From positions 372,001 through 436,000 of the forward strand of contig NZ_CANMRL010000003.1 of assembly GCF_947500255.1 (NCBI RefSeq): a stretch of 64,000 bases of DNA, given 5' to 3'. Each line of letters opens with the position of its first letter. Position 1 is the stretch's first letter. Both the position numbers and the translations under genes were made by a program. Source of the DNA: an uncultured Psychroserpens sp. Its GTDB lineage: Bacteria > Bacteroidota > Bacteroidia > Flavobacteriales > Flavobacteriaceae. This document shows positions 44,542-52,786 of this stretch, in pieces. The notes beneath the pieces are model-generated. The model saw only the letters and a program-made list of their open reading frames with translations. It ran no database searches and had not been told where the DNA came from.

Positions 44542-46896
44542 ATGAAAATATTAGATAGGTATATATTAAAGACCTACCTAAAGACATTTTTGAGCGTGTT
44601 TATTATACTCATGTTCATTTTTGTTTTACAGGCAATCTGGTTATATATAGGAGACTTAGCTGGAAAAGACCTAGATACGTTCGTTATCCTTAAGCTTTTA
44701 CTTTACATTACTCCTACACTTATCCCTTTAATTTTACCACTTACTATCTTATTGGTTTCCATTATGGTTTTTGGGCAATTTGCCGAAAATTATGAATTCG
44801 CTGCAATGAAATCCACTGGAATCTCATTGCAACGTGCTATGAGAAGTTTGAGTATTTTTATTGTTTTACTAGGTGTGACTACCTTTATTTTTTCAAATAA
44901 TGTTATTCCCTGGGCTAATTACAGAGTCTATAACCTTAGAAAGAATATCGCTCAGGTAAAACCTGCTTTAGCAATCACTAAAGGACAGTTTAATGAAATT
45001 GGTAATTACAACATTAAAGTACAGGATAAAAGTGGCGATAATGATCAATTTTTGACCAATGTAGTTATTCATAAAAAAGCAAAAAACGGAAAAAACAAAA
45101 CCGTAATCGTCTCTGAAAGCGGCGAACTTAAAAGTAGTGAAGGTTCCAATATATTGCAATTGATCTTATATAACGGAAATTATTACGAAGAGATCTTTAC
45201 AAGAAACCCAAGACAATCACAAAAGAAACCTCATGCCAAAAGTTTCTTTGAAGAGTATACCATCAATGTAGATTTAGAAGGCTTAAATGACGTCGATATT
45301 AATGATAAAAGTTACGAGAATAGGTATAACATGCTTGATGTTAATGAGCTTAATCATACGATAGATAGTTTATACCAAAAGCGAGATGAAAGCCTAAAAA
45401 ATTTCGCGAACACACTGTATAATAGAACGTCTTTTCCAACCTTAAATAACAATATGTCTCCAAAAAAAGATTCTGTCTTTAATGGTGACATTTTGAATTT
45501 ATTTAATGACAAAACAAAAATGCAACTGCTCAATTTAGCAGGCAATACTATAAACAGTACAAAGCAGATTATTAGCACTAATAAGCAAAATTTCTTAGTC
45601 AATACGAAATGGCGTAATAAACATGTGCAATCACTTCATGAAAAATATGTATTAGGTTTAGCCTGTATCATATTATTTTTTGTTGGAGCACCTTTGGGCG
45701 CCTTAATTAGAAAAGGTGGAATTGGACTACCATTAGTTGTTGCTATTTTACTGTTTTTAACTTATCACTTCATTGGAATTTTCGCCAAAAACAGTTCATT
45801 AGATGATTCGTTAAACCCTGTATTAGCCACGTGGTTATCAACTGCTATCATGTTTCCTTTGAGTATTTACTTGACCAGACGAGCAACAAATGACAGGCCT
45901 CTATTTGAATCTGAAGGACTTCTAGAACCTTTAAAACGACTCTTTGGAATTAAACGTAAAACACTAACCTATAACACCACGCTCTTAGCAATAGATTCTG
46001 ATGCTTATACTACGCTCAACAGTTACAATGACAAAAAACTAATAGATGTGGTTAAACATTATCGCCAATATGATTATGGTATTGAATATAAAAACTCAGC
46101 ACTTTCGATTTTAAACTCTAGAGGAATCACAGAACAAGAATTAAAATTTGGAGGTAATCTTACAGATCACGGTTATGAAGAGTCGTTACGATTAAAGTAT
46201 TCCTATGAAGAAAACTCTAAACTAGCATTTGTTCTCTATATCATCACACTCATACTAACACTTCCTGGTGCTATATTAAGAAATAATGGCTATCCGCAAA
46301 TAGGACAAGTTATGCTTATAACTGGTATAGTCGTAGGTGTGTTTTATTTGTTTGCTTTAATAAAATCTTTTATAGATCATTCCAACCTATACAAGCAACT
46401 AGGTAAAAAGAACATCTCTAATGCAGTCATGTTTGTCTTGTTAGGAGTGCCAATGTATGTCTTATTCTATTTCCTTCAAAAGAAAAGAATTAGCGAAGAC
46501 CTAAAAGAGCAGTCTGCAAAGAAGCCAGTAAAAGCTAGTAAAACTAAAATTGTAGATAATGAAGCATTTGAAACTGTGCATTCTGACTACAGGATCTATT
46601 CGAAATTTGCATTAATATTCTTCTGTGTTGGTATTGCTTTACTAATACTCTATTTTGCCTTTAGATCAAGTGATCTTGTAGCTGTTACTTCAGCTTCAAA
46701 AGAATTAGCGATGGTTTCTGGTGTTCTATTTCTTATCTACGCCGTACTGTCTAACATTAATTTTGGTAAACTATATAATTTGACAAACCACTTAAACCGT
46801 TCTAATCATATGTTATGGAACATTATTGGGTTTGTAGTCTATCCTTATGTGTATGTTTTAAGGCGGAATAAAATAGCCAAAGACTTTTCAGCATAG
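44542..46896 (+). CDS. LptF/LptG-family permease with extra C-terminal membrane region
   Basis: A 784-residue protein. Residues about 1-455 are a YjgP/YjgQ (LptF/LptG) permease: MKILDRYILKTYLKTFLSVF, three N-terminal membrane segments, a periplasmic beta-jellyroll region and three further segments ending in LATWLSTAIMFPLSIYLTRRA. This component of the LPS exporter links inner-membrane LptB2FG to the periplasmic bridge. Residues about 540-784 add five more hydrophobic segments separated by a basic loop (KKPVKASKTKIVDNEAF), which E. coli LptF/LptG do not have. Some Flavobacteriaceae relatives share the extension; its role is unknown. It is 15 bp behind lolA. Confidence 0.9.
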   Translation: MKILDRYILKTYLKTFLSVFIILMFIFVLQAIWLYIGDLAGKDLDTFVILKLLLYITPTLIPLILPLTILLVSIMVFGQFAENYEFAAMKSTGISLQRAMRSLSIFIVLLGVTTFIFSNNVIPWANYRVYNLRKNIAQVKPALAITKGQFNEIGNYNIKVQDKSGDNDQFLTNVVIHKKAKNGKNKTVIVSESGELKSSEGSNILQLILYNGNYYEEIFTRNPRQSQKKPHAKSFFEEYTINVDLEGLNDVDINDKSYENRYNMLDVNELNHTIDSLYQKRDESLKNFANTLYNRTSFPTLNNNMSPKKDSVFNGDILNLFNDKTKMQLLNLAGNTINSTKQIISTNKQNFLVNTKWRNKHVQSLHEKYVLGLACIILFFVGAPLGALIRKGGIGLPLVVAILLFLTYHFIGIFAKNSSLDDSLNPVLATWLSTAIMFPLSIYLTRRATNDRPLFESEGLLEPLKRLFGIKRKTLTYNTTLLAIDSDAYTTLNSYNDKKLIDVVKHYRQYDYGIEYKNSALSILNSRGITEQELKFGGNLTDHGYEESLRLKYSYEENSKLAFVLYIITLILTLPGAILRNNGYPQIGQVMLITGIVVGVFYLFALIKSFIDHSNLYKQLGKKNISNAVMFVLLGVPMYVLFYFLQKKRISEDLKEQSAKKPVKASKTKIVDNEAFETVHSDYRIYSKFALIFFCVGIALLILYFAFRSSDLVAVTSASKELAMVSGVLFLIYAVLSNINFGKLYNLTNHLNRSNHMLWNIIGFVVYPYVYVLRRNKIAKDFSA

Positions 46897-46909
46897 AAAA
46901 AATAAGCCA

Positions 46910-46917
46910 TATCTTTG
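46910..46917 (+). promoter_or_regulatory. Candidate -7 element of ribB
   Basis: TATCTTTG matches TAnnTTTG and lies 19 bp before the ribB ATG. No TTTG stands at the usual distance upstream, so promoter strength is uncertain. The leader is too short to hold an FMN riboswitch. Confidence 0.45.
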
Positions 46918-46936
46918 CATTTATAAATAGCATACA

Positions 46937-48091
46937 ATGACAACGAATACAGCACAGCGAACAACCAACATACAATTGAATACTATAGAAGAAGCCATTG
47001 AAGATATCAAACAAGGCAAGGTAATTATTGTAGTTGATGATGAAAACAGAGAGAATGAAGGTGATTTTATAGCTGCTGCTGAAGCCGTTACACCCGAAAT
47101 GATCAATTTCATGGCTATGCATGGTCGTGGATTGATTTGTGCTCCACTTACTGAAGACAGATGTGAAGAACTTGATCTTACCATGATGGTTCAAAATAAT
47201 ACTGTGTTACATCATACACAATTTACTGTATCTGTTGATCTTATAGGTCATGGTTGTACGACTGGTATTTCTGTGCATGATCGTTCTAAAACAATAAAAG
47301 CGCTCGTAGACGATACGACGAAACCTCATGACTTAGGCCGTCCTGGACATATTTTTCCTTTGAAAGCCAAAAATGGTGGTGTATTAAGACGTACTGGTCA
47401 TACCGAAGCTGCTGTAGATTTAGCGCGATTAGCAGGATTTCAACCTGCTGGTATTTTAGTAGAAATATTAAATGAAGATGGTACAATGGCTCGACTTCCT
47501 CAATTAATTGAGGTTGCCAAAAAATTTGACCTTAAGCTGATTTCTATTGAAGATTTGGTTGCTTATCGCATGGAGCATGATTCTTTAATTGATAAAAAAG
47601 AAGATTTCAACATCGAGACGCGCTTTGGACAATTTAGATTACGAGCATATCAACAAACGACCAATGACCAAATTCATATTGCTTTAACTAAAGGCACTTG
47701 GACAAAGGATGAACCTGTATTAACGCGTGTAAATGCTACACTTGTGAATAATGACATCTTAGGAACTTTGACCAATAATGCCGATGAGAAGTTAGACGAC
47801 ATGTTTAAAGTTATTAATACTGAAGGTAAAGGTGCCATCATTTTTATCAATCAGCAAGCACAATCTATGAATCTATTAAAGCGCTTGAGTATTCTAAGAG
47901 AAAGCCAAGAAGATGGTAAAGTTGTGAAAGCACCTAGAATTCCAATGGATTCTAAAGATTTCGGAATTGGTGCGCAAATCTTACACGATCTTAATATCCA
48001 TAAACTAAAACTAATCTCTAACAGTCAGCAAACTAAACGTGTTGGTATGATTGGCTATGGTTTGGAAATTGTAGATTACGTTACCTATTAA
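46937..48091 (+). CDS. ribB: 3,4-dihydroxy-2-butanone-4-phosphate synthase with degenerate GTP cyclohydrolase II half
   Basis: A 384-residue RibBA-length protein. Residues about 15-215 are an intact DHBP synthase: [12 protein letters not shown] (acidic Mg-binding loop), [36 protein letters not shown], and the [14 protein letters not shown] end. Residues about 225-384 have the GTP cyclohydrolase II fold ([35 protein letters not shown]), but this half contains no cysteine at all. The three zinc ligands in the ECLTGD...RCDCG segment of functional RibA are therefore missing ([17 protein letters not shown] stands there instead). It should make DHBP for riboflavin but not perform the GTP step. Converges on the GH16 gene with a 4-bp overlap. 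Confidence 0.93.
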   Translation: MTTNTAQRTTNIQLNTIEEAIEDIKQGKVIIVVDDENRENEGDFIAAAEAVTPEMINFMAMHGRGLICAPLTEDRCEELDLTMMVQNNTVLHHTQFTVSVDLIGHGCTTGISVHDRSKTIKALVDDTTKPHDLGRPGHIFPLKAKNGGVLRRTGHTEAAVDLARLAGFQPAGILVEILNEDGTMARLPQLIEVAKKFDLKLISIEDLVAYRMEHDSLIDKKEDFNIETRFGQFRLRAYQQTTNDQIHIALTKGTWTKDEPVLTRVNATLVNNDILGTLTNNADEKLDDMFKVINTEGKGAIIFINQQAQSMNLLKRLSILRESQEDGKVVKAPRIPMDSKDFGIGAQILHDLNIHKLKLISNSQQTKRVGMIGYGLEIVDYVTY

Positions 48092-49647
48092 TTCACAACT
48101 ATCTTTTTTGAAGCGATACGCTTTCCAGAATAGATTTTTAAAATATACATTCCTGATTCGATATCTGAAATATTAAGTCGTTTTACATCGTCATTTTTTT
48201 GTAAGATCAACTTTCCTAAAACATCATATATTTCAATACGATCTACATCAGTATTTGAAGCTATGTTAATATAGTCTGATGCTGGATTGGGTGATACTAT
48301 AAATTGATTAGCGATTTCATCATCGACACTTAAATTGTTTTGATAAACTCTCACATAATCAATAACCATACTACTTTGCGTAAAATTAGGGTCAATCATT
48401 CCCGAAATTCCACCCATTGCAATATTGAGGAGTAAATATTGATCATCATCAAATGGCCATGTACTTGCATCTTTGACAGCTGGATTATACGTATAAAACC
48501 CTACACCATCAATTAAAAATGTAATTTGATTAGGAGACCAATTCATAGAATATACATGAAAATCATTGGCGACATCTGCTAACATTTGAGTCGCAGTATT
48601 TACCGTATTTCCAAAACTAGATGGTGTATGTATGGCAGTACTAACTTCATTTGTACTATGCAAACCGTGTTCCATGACATCAATTTCACCACAATCTGGC
48701 CATGACGTATTCCCAAAACCTTGAGTTTCCCAATACGCACCAGCTTCATTAATATTCTTACCAAGTGTCCAAATGGCTGGCCAAGTGCCTTCGCCAAATG
48801 GTAATCTGGCACGAACATCAATACGACCATAAGTAAACGCAAATTTAGAATTAAGTCGCGCCGAAGTATATGCTTTCGTTTCGCCTTGATCTGTAAAATT
48901 TTCCTTTATGGCTACAATATTTAGAAATCCGTTGTCTACAAATGAATTTTCTAATCGGTTCGTATAATGTTGCTCCTCTCCATTAAACCAGTTGCCACCT
49001 GCAGGTAATTGGGTTTGATGAAACCATTTATTAGAATCTAGTGCACCATTAACATCAAATTCATCAAACCAAACTAAATCTGTATAGATAATATCCAAAG
49101 TGTTAGGATCTACAGGTTCGGTGCCATCATCGATATCATCTATTAAGTAGGTTCCAGAAGTGAGTGTTCCTTCATCAATAAAAATTGTTAATCTATTATA
49201 TGTTCCTAAAGCATTAACTGCAGAACCATCAGAACTATACTGTGCATTAGAAAAATCAAATGTAATCGTTACCCAATTTGAAGGTGAAGGCACATTAAAT
49301 GTTTCTTTAACTTGAACATCTGGATTTGTACCATTTTCTAATTTCAGTAATATATTATGCTGATTGGGGTCAAATGAGTAAAATGATAAGTTTATAGTTT
49401 GTTGAACATCTAAATCTATTGGCTGAATCAAGTCTATATAAAACCCTTGTGAAGCTTCTGAGCCATCATTAAAAAATTGTCCAACGGCATTAGTGCCATC
49501 TTGTGGATCTGTATTAAATGAAAAACCACTATTGCCAAACGCAATAAAATTGTCATTTGTATCAGAAAAGTCTATAGGCATCTGTTGCGAGAACAACAGC
49601 TGAGACATACATAAAAACAGACCTGCGACATAGTAATAATACTTCAT
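48088..49647 (-). CDS. Secreted glycoside hydrolase family 16 (laminarinase-like) with T9SS sorting domain
   Basis: A 519-residue protein with a signal peptide (to about residue 21). A beta-sandwich (about 25-175), resembling a carbohydrate-binding module, leads to a GH16 catalytic domain (about 190-430). The GH16 catalytic motif is E321-I-D-V-M-E326, both glutamates kept, with WFDEFDV near 193 and YHFYSMNW-type FHVYSMNWSPNQITFLID downstream. The C-terminal about 75 residues ([36 protein letters not shown]) are a type A T9SS sorting signal. It probably cleaves beta-1,3-glucan (laminarin) outside the cell; specificity is inferred. Overlaps the 3' end of ribB by 4 bp. Confidence 0.93.
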   Translation of the reverse strand: MKYYYYVAGLFLCMSQLLFSQQMPIDFSDTNDNFIAFGNSGFSFNTDPQDGTNAVGQFFNDGSEASQGFYIDLIQPIDLDVQQTINLSFYSFDPNQHNILLKLENGTNPDVQVKETFNVPSPSNWVTITFDFSNAQYSSDGSAVNALGTYNRLTIFIDEGTLTSGTYLIDDIDDGTEPVDPNTLDIIYTDLVWFDEFDVNGALDSNKWFHQTQLPAGGNWFNGEEQHYTNRLENSFVDNGFLNIVAIKENFTDQGETKAYTSARLNSKFAFTYGRIDVRARLPFGEGTWPAIWTLGKNINEAGAYWETQGFGNTSWPDCGEIDVMEHGLHSTNEVSTAIHTPSSFGNTVNTATQMLADVANDFHVYSMNWSPNQITFLIDGVGFYTYNPAVKDASTWPFDDDQYLLLNIAMGGISGMIDPNFTQSSMVIDYVRVYQNNLSVDDEIANQFIVSPNPASDYINIASNTDVDRIEIYDVLGKLILQKNDDVKRLNISDIESGMYILKIYSGKRIASKKIVVN

Positions 49648-49742
49648 AGATTTTTTTTTGAAATTTATGAAATGTAGCTACTAAGTACTAATTTTTAGCC
49701 TATACAATAACACAACAACTGTAGAGAAATGTGTTAAAACTT

Positions 49743-50936
49743 CTAAATTGATGCTTTAATAGCATCTACCATTTTAGACGCTCTTTGGTTGACTTCATCG
49801 TCTGTCCATGACATTTTAATCAAACACGAGATATTTCGACCTATAAAGTGATCGGACTGCTCAAATGTTTGATATTGAAGATTTTCTAGTCCTTTTTTAA
49901 TTTCCGAAGATAAAGGAAACAACGATTTTTGAGTTTTAAGATGCTCCCATTTTCTTACATAATGCCAGTTATTATCATAATAATGGAAACAAACATCAAT
50001 GCCACTCTCTTTAAATGCTTTTGAGACCTTTCTTGCACTTTCTAAATCTGGTAAAAAGAAGTTTAAAAAAGCATAGCTCTCTTCTCCTCCTTTGGGTACT
50101 GTTCTAAAAGTTACTTCAGGAATTTGAGCAATAGCGTCACGAAGAATTGTGTAATTTTTTTTCTGAATAGCAATAAACTCAGGCAAACGTTTTACCTGTG
50201 CTAATCCGACTGCCGCATTTAATTCTGAAATTCTAAAATTATAACCCAAAAAAGGATGGGTTTCTGCGCCTCTATCATTACCTACATGGTCATGACCATG
50301 ATCACTGTAATGATCTGCATTAATATAATAGTCTTTATTATTGGTGATTACGGCACCACCTTCTCCACAAGTGATTGTTTTTACAAAATCGAAAGAAAAA
50401 CAACCCAGATCTCCAATACTACCAAGAGGTTTACCATTGTAAGTGCCTCCAATAGCTTGGCAGGCGTCTTCAACAAAAATGAGATTGTGTTTTGTACAAA
50501 TAGTCTGAACAGCATTTAAATCTCCCATACTACCGCACATTTGCACCATCATAACGGCTTTTGTTTTAGGTGTTATAGCAGCTTCAACGGCTTTAGGGTC
50601 TAATGTGAGTGTATCATCAATATCAACTAATACAGGAATAGCGCCAAGCATCATAATGGCTTCGAAACTTGCTACAAAAGTAAATGTAGGCATGATCACC
50701 TCATCACCTGCTCCAACGCCTGCAGATGCCAATGCAACAGATACAGCGGCCGTTCCACTAGAAACGAGTTGAACGTGTTTCGTATTAAATGTTGTCGACA
50801 ATTCTTTTTCTAATGCTTTAGCTTTCCAATGGCCATTTCGCATACCATCAAAACCATAGCGCATCAATACACCATTGTCTAAAACGTCATTAACCTCTTT
50901 ACGTTCTAGATCACCAAATAATTCAAATCCTGGCAT
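49743..50936 (-). CDS. DegT/DnrJ/EryC1/StrS-family PLP-dependent aminotransferase
   Basis: A 397-residue fold-type I aminotransferase. Key residues are D157 in VEDACQAIGG (binds the pyridine nitrogen) and the lysine K186 in SFDFVKTITCGEGG, which forms the PLP Schiff base. VQLVSSGTAAVSVAL binds the cofactor phosphate. Members convert keto-sugar nucleotides to amino sugars for surface polysaccharide or glycolipid synthesis. No other amino-sugar gene lies nearby, so the product is unknown. It is 7 bp upstream of nothing in its own direction and 7 bp downstream of the thioredoxin-like gene, so the two are likely cotranscribed. Confidence 0.9.
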   Translation of the reverse strand: MPGFELFGDLERKEVNDVLDNGVLMRYGFDGMRNGHWKAKALEKELSTTFNTKHVQLVSSGTAAVSVALASAGVGAGDEVIMPTFTFVASFEAIMMLGAIPVLVDIDDTLTLDPKAVEAAITPKTKAVMMVQMCGSMGDLNAVQTICTKHNLIFVEDACQAIGGTYNGKPLGSIGDLGCFSFDFVKTITCGEGGAVITNNKDYYINADHYSDHGHDHVGNDRGAETHPFLGYNFRISELNAAVGLAQVKRLPEFIAIQKKNYTILRDAIAQIPEVTFRTVPKGGEESYAFLNFFLPDLESARKVSKAFKESGIDVCFHYYDNNWHYVRKWEHLKTQKSLFPLSSEIKKGLENLQYQTFEQSDHFIGRNISCLIKMSWTDDEVNQRASKMVDAIKASI

Positions 50937-50943
50937 GTGTTAG

Positions 50944-51363
50944 TTATAAGGTATCGTTCCACAAAGTCAAAAACTTCTCTACTTTTTTCACTGAAAAATC
51001 TACGACAAGAGGTTCTTTAATTGTTTTCCCATTACTATCAATTAGTGCAATTCCTGGAGCCCCATTTTGTTTCGTATAGTGAATCCCTAAACGTGCATTT
51101 GTAGAGTTTTTATCTGAAACATCTAATTTGAGTAGAATTGACTTTGAAGCAAACTTCTTAAACGTATCAGCATTAAAAAAATTAGCTTTCAATTTCTCAG
51201 AAGCTTCTGTTTTTTGGTTATTAGTAACAAAAACCAATATAGGCTTGTTCTGCGTTTCGGCTTGTTTAAGAGCGGCTTCGTTATTTGTGATCCAATTAGA
51301 TTGATCTTGTGCAGACACTTGAATTGTGAAAGCAACTAGTAAGATAAATAGTATTTTTTTCAT
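50944..51363 (-). CDS. Exported thioredoxin-fold protein lacking the CxxC motif
   Basis: A 139-residue protein with a signal peptide (MKKILFILLVAFTIQVSAQ). Its body follows the thioredoxin/DUF255-like pattern: ALKQAETQNKPILVFVTNN, then LKANFFNADTFKKFASKSILLKLDV, then the cis-proline region GAPGIALIDSNGKTI. Where a redox protein would have W-C-x-x-C after FVTNN, this one has QKTEASEK, with no cysteine anywhere in the mature chain. It cannot act as a dithiol enzyme and may be a binding or chaperone module. It precedes the aminotransferase gene by 7 bp. Confidence 0.75.
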   Translation of the reverse strand: MKKILFILLVAFTIQVSAQDQSNWITNNEAALKQAETQNKPILVFVTNNQKTEASEKLKANFFNADTFKKFASKSILLKLDVSDKNSTNARLGIHYTKQNGAPGIALIDSNGKTIKEPLVVDFSVKKVEKFLTLWNDTL

Positions 51364-51447
51364 AGCAATTTTTAATACGTGCGAATCTTTTCGCGATTAA
51401 AGTTGAAACAAATATAGCATAATCAAAAACACATTAAAAGCTTTTAA

Positions 51448-52077
51448 TTACATTTCTATAACTGCTTCATTAACTTGTTTTCTCACTTTTTTAAAATCTG
51501 CAAACATATCATCGTCAGCTCTGTAGCCTACTGGTAAAAGTAATACCGATTTAAGATTTTTATCTTTTAAGTTCAATACTCTATCATAATCTGTAGGACT
51601 AAAACCTTCCATTGGACAAGAATCAATGTTTTCAATAGCACAAACAGTCATTAAATTTCCTAAAGCAATGTAGGCCTGTTTAGTCGACCATTCCTGACGT
51701 TCGTTAACGGTCATATTTTGAATCATTTGCTTAAGATCTTTACGATACGGTTCCAAAATGGTTTCTGGTGTAGATCTAATGTCTTTCACATTATCAAAAT
51801 GCTCATCAACATCCTGATCTAAAATATCATCTTGAATACAAATCACCAATAAATGTGAGGCTTCTAAAACTTGCTTTTGATGATAAGAGTACTCAACCAA
51901 ATCTACTCTAACAGCTTCATCTTCAATAATTACCAAGCTAATCGTTTGTAAACCATAAGAGGTTGCTGTTAAGTTAAAAGCTTGTTTTAATATATTGAGC
52001 TTGTCTTCAGTAAGTATCTTACTGGGATCAAACTTTTTTGTGGCATAGCGCCATTTCAATTTATCTATAGTAGTCAT
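51448..52077 (-). CDS. NfsB-type NAD(P)H nitroreductase / FMN oxidoreductase
   Basis: A 209-residue cytoplasmic flavoprotein. The FMN-binding opening WRYATKKFDPSK is at about 8-20, then FNLTATSYGLQTISLVIIED, TKQAYIALGNLMTVCAIENI (about 133-152) and DSCPMEGFSPTDYDRVLNL near 155-173, ending in VLLLPVGYRADDD. The NfsB/nitroreductase family reduces nitro compounds or quinones with NAD(P)H. It stands alone between the thioredoxin-like gene and tRNA-Ser. Confidence 0.9.
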   Translation of the reverse strand: MTTIDKLKWRYATKKFDPSKILTEDKLNILKQAFNLTATSYGLQTISLVIIEDEAVRVDLVEYSYHQKQVLEASHLLVICIQDDILDQDVDEHFDNVKDIRSTPETILEPYRKDLKQMIQNMTVNERQEWSTKQAYIALGNLMTVCAIENIDSCPMEGFSPTDYDRVLNLKDKNLKSVLLLPVGYRADDDMFADFKKVRKQVNEAVIEM

Positions 52078-52188
52078 TGATTACAAATATTTCTGCAAAA
52101 ATAAGACGAGAATAATCATTAAACATCCTTTGCACAATAAAATAAATCTATAGTTGTATTAAATACTTTAAAAAAAGCTAATTTTTAT

Positions 52189-52219
52189 TTGAAAGAAATA
52201 AAAAAGGGTTCTATATTTG
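52189..52219 (+). promoter_or_regulatory. Consensus promoter of tRNA-Ser
   Basis: TTTG (52189-52192), 19 bp, then TATATTTG (52212-52219): a perfect match to the Bacteroidota promoter consensus, placed 33 bp before the first base of the tRNA. Confidence 0.85.
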
Positions 52220-52252
52220 CATCCGCATTCAGGGAATACCTGATGAGATACT

Positions 52253-52337
52253 GGAGAAATGGCAGAGTGGTCGAATGCGGCAGTCTTGAAAACTGTTGAG
52301 GGTCACACCTCCGGGGGTTCGAATCCCTCTTTCTCCG
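52253..52337 (+). tRNA. tRNA-Ser (anticodon TGA)
   Basis: An 85-nt class II tRNA. The acceptor stem is GGAGAAA (52253-52259) with TTTCTCC (52330-52336) and discriminator G. The anticodon stem GCAGT/ACTGT encloses loop CTTGAAA, giving anticodon TGA (52287-52289). A variable arm (GTTGAGGGTCACACCTCC) and the T arm GGGGGTTCGAATCCCTC follow. It reads UCN serine codons, mainly UCA. A consensus promoter precedes it and a hairpin terminator follows within 10 bp. Its 3' end recurs twice downstream. Confidence 0.97.
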
Positions 52338-52343
52338 CAAAAG

Positions 52344-52377
52344 AAACCCACAATGAAAATTGTGGGTTTTGTGTTTT
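52344..52377 (+). terminator. Terminator of tRNA-Ser (copy 1)
   Basis: Perfect 11-bp arms AAACCCACAAT and ATTGTGGGTTT around a GAAA loop, followed by TGTGTTTT. It lies 6 bp behind the tRNA. A near-copy occurs at 52637-52671. Confidence 0.9.
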
Positions 52378-52487
52378 CTGTAGCCTATGAAGTTTACTTC
52401 AAAGAGGTGGAAGGAAACTCAAAACCTAACAAGCGAAGCGTGGTAAGGGTTTTATGTTTGCCAAAGATTTCCAATTGGGATCATAAC
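52378..52487. other. Non-coding spacer between tRNA-Ser repeats
   Basis: No promoter, tRNA or convincing gene is seen. One open frame from 52296 runs through it, out of the tRNA, with a stretch (VFSVAYEVYFKEVEGN) vaguely like the start of GIY-YIG nucleases that sit beside tRNA genes in Bacteroidota. It lacks the GIY and YIG motifs, so at best it is a decayed remnant. Confidence 0.35.
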
Positions 52488-52509
52488 AATAATCCCTCTT
52501 TCTCCGCAA
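52488..52509 (+). repeat. Second copy of the tRNA-Ser 3' end
   Basis: AATCCCTCTTTCTCCGCAA (52491-52509) is identical over 19 bp to 52322-52340, covering the T-arm 3' strand, acceptor 3' strand and flank. The rest of the tRNA is missing here. The copy shares 3 further bases on its left with copy 3. Confidence 0.9.
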
Positions 52510-52530
52510 TCAAGCGTTAAGTTTGAAAAC

Positions 52531-52570
52531 AAAAAACCACCAAGTTTTACTTGAGTGGTTTTTTCTTTTT
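52531..52570 (+). terminator. Terminator behind the second tRNA 3' copy
   Basis: AAAAACCAC-CAAG and CTTGAGTGGTTTTTT pair with one bulged base around a TTTTA loop and end in a T-rich tail. Its sequence differs from the terminators behind copies 1 and 3. Confidence 0.75.
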
Positions 52571-52611
52571 AAAGTATTAGCATTTGCAAAATGCTAAAAG
52601 AGGGAACATGA

Positions 52612-52631
52612 AATAATCCCTCTTTCTCCGC
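52612..52631 (+). repeat. Third copy of the tRNA-Ser 3' end
   Basis: AATAATCCCTCTTTCTCCGC is identical to 52488-52507. Of it, 17 bp (52615-52631) match the tRNA itself. It is followed by a near-identical copy of the tRNA terminator. Confidence 0.9.
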
Positions 52632-52636
52632 GAAAA

Positions 52637-52671
52637 AAACCCACAATGAAAATTGTGGATTTTGTGTTTTT
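52637..52671 (+). terminator. Duplicate of the tRNA-Ser terminator (copy 3)
   Basis: AAACCCACAAT, GAAA, ATTGTGGATTT, then TGTGTTTTT. It differs from 52344-52377 at one arm position and marginally in the tail. It follows the third 3'-tRNA copy by 5 bp, so tRNA end and terminator were duplicated together. Confidence 0.8.
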
Positions 52672-52710
52672 AATAAATGTTGAACGTCTAATTTTCATAA
52701 GCGACTAAAA

Positions 52711-52743
52711 CAAAAAGCCAACTATGTAAATCATAGTCGGCTT
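52711..52743 (-). terminator. Terminator of the leftward lipoprotein gene
   Basis: On the minus strand AAGCCGACTATG pairs with CATAGTTGGCTT (one G-U pair) around ATTTA, followed by TTTGTTTT. It lies 44 bp beyond the stop of the gene at 52787. Confidence 0.8.
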
Positions 52744-52786
52744 GCTATTAATCAAATATATTAGGGCTGATAGAAAGGGAATTTGA

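Noticed and set aside
46897-46936. Possible FMN riboswitch upstream of ribB
   Set aside because: Only 40 bp separate it from the previous gene, far too short for the RFN element; only a -7 promoter element is seen.
52296-52520. Open reading frame starting inside tRNA-Ser
   Set aside because: It overlaps the tRNA and a terminator and ends in the second tRNA-tail copy. No complete domain is visible, so it is not called as a gene.
52322-52631. Three short repeats that could be taken for a CRISPR array
   Set aside because: Only three copies, unequal spacing (150 and 105 bp), no cas genes, and the repeat is the 3' end of a tRNA gene.
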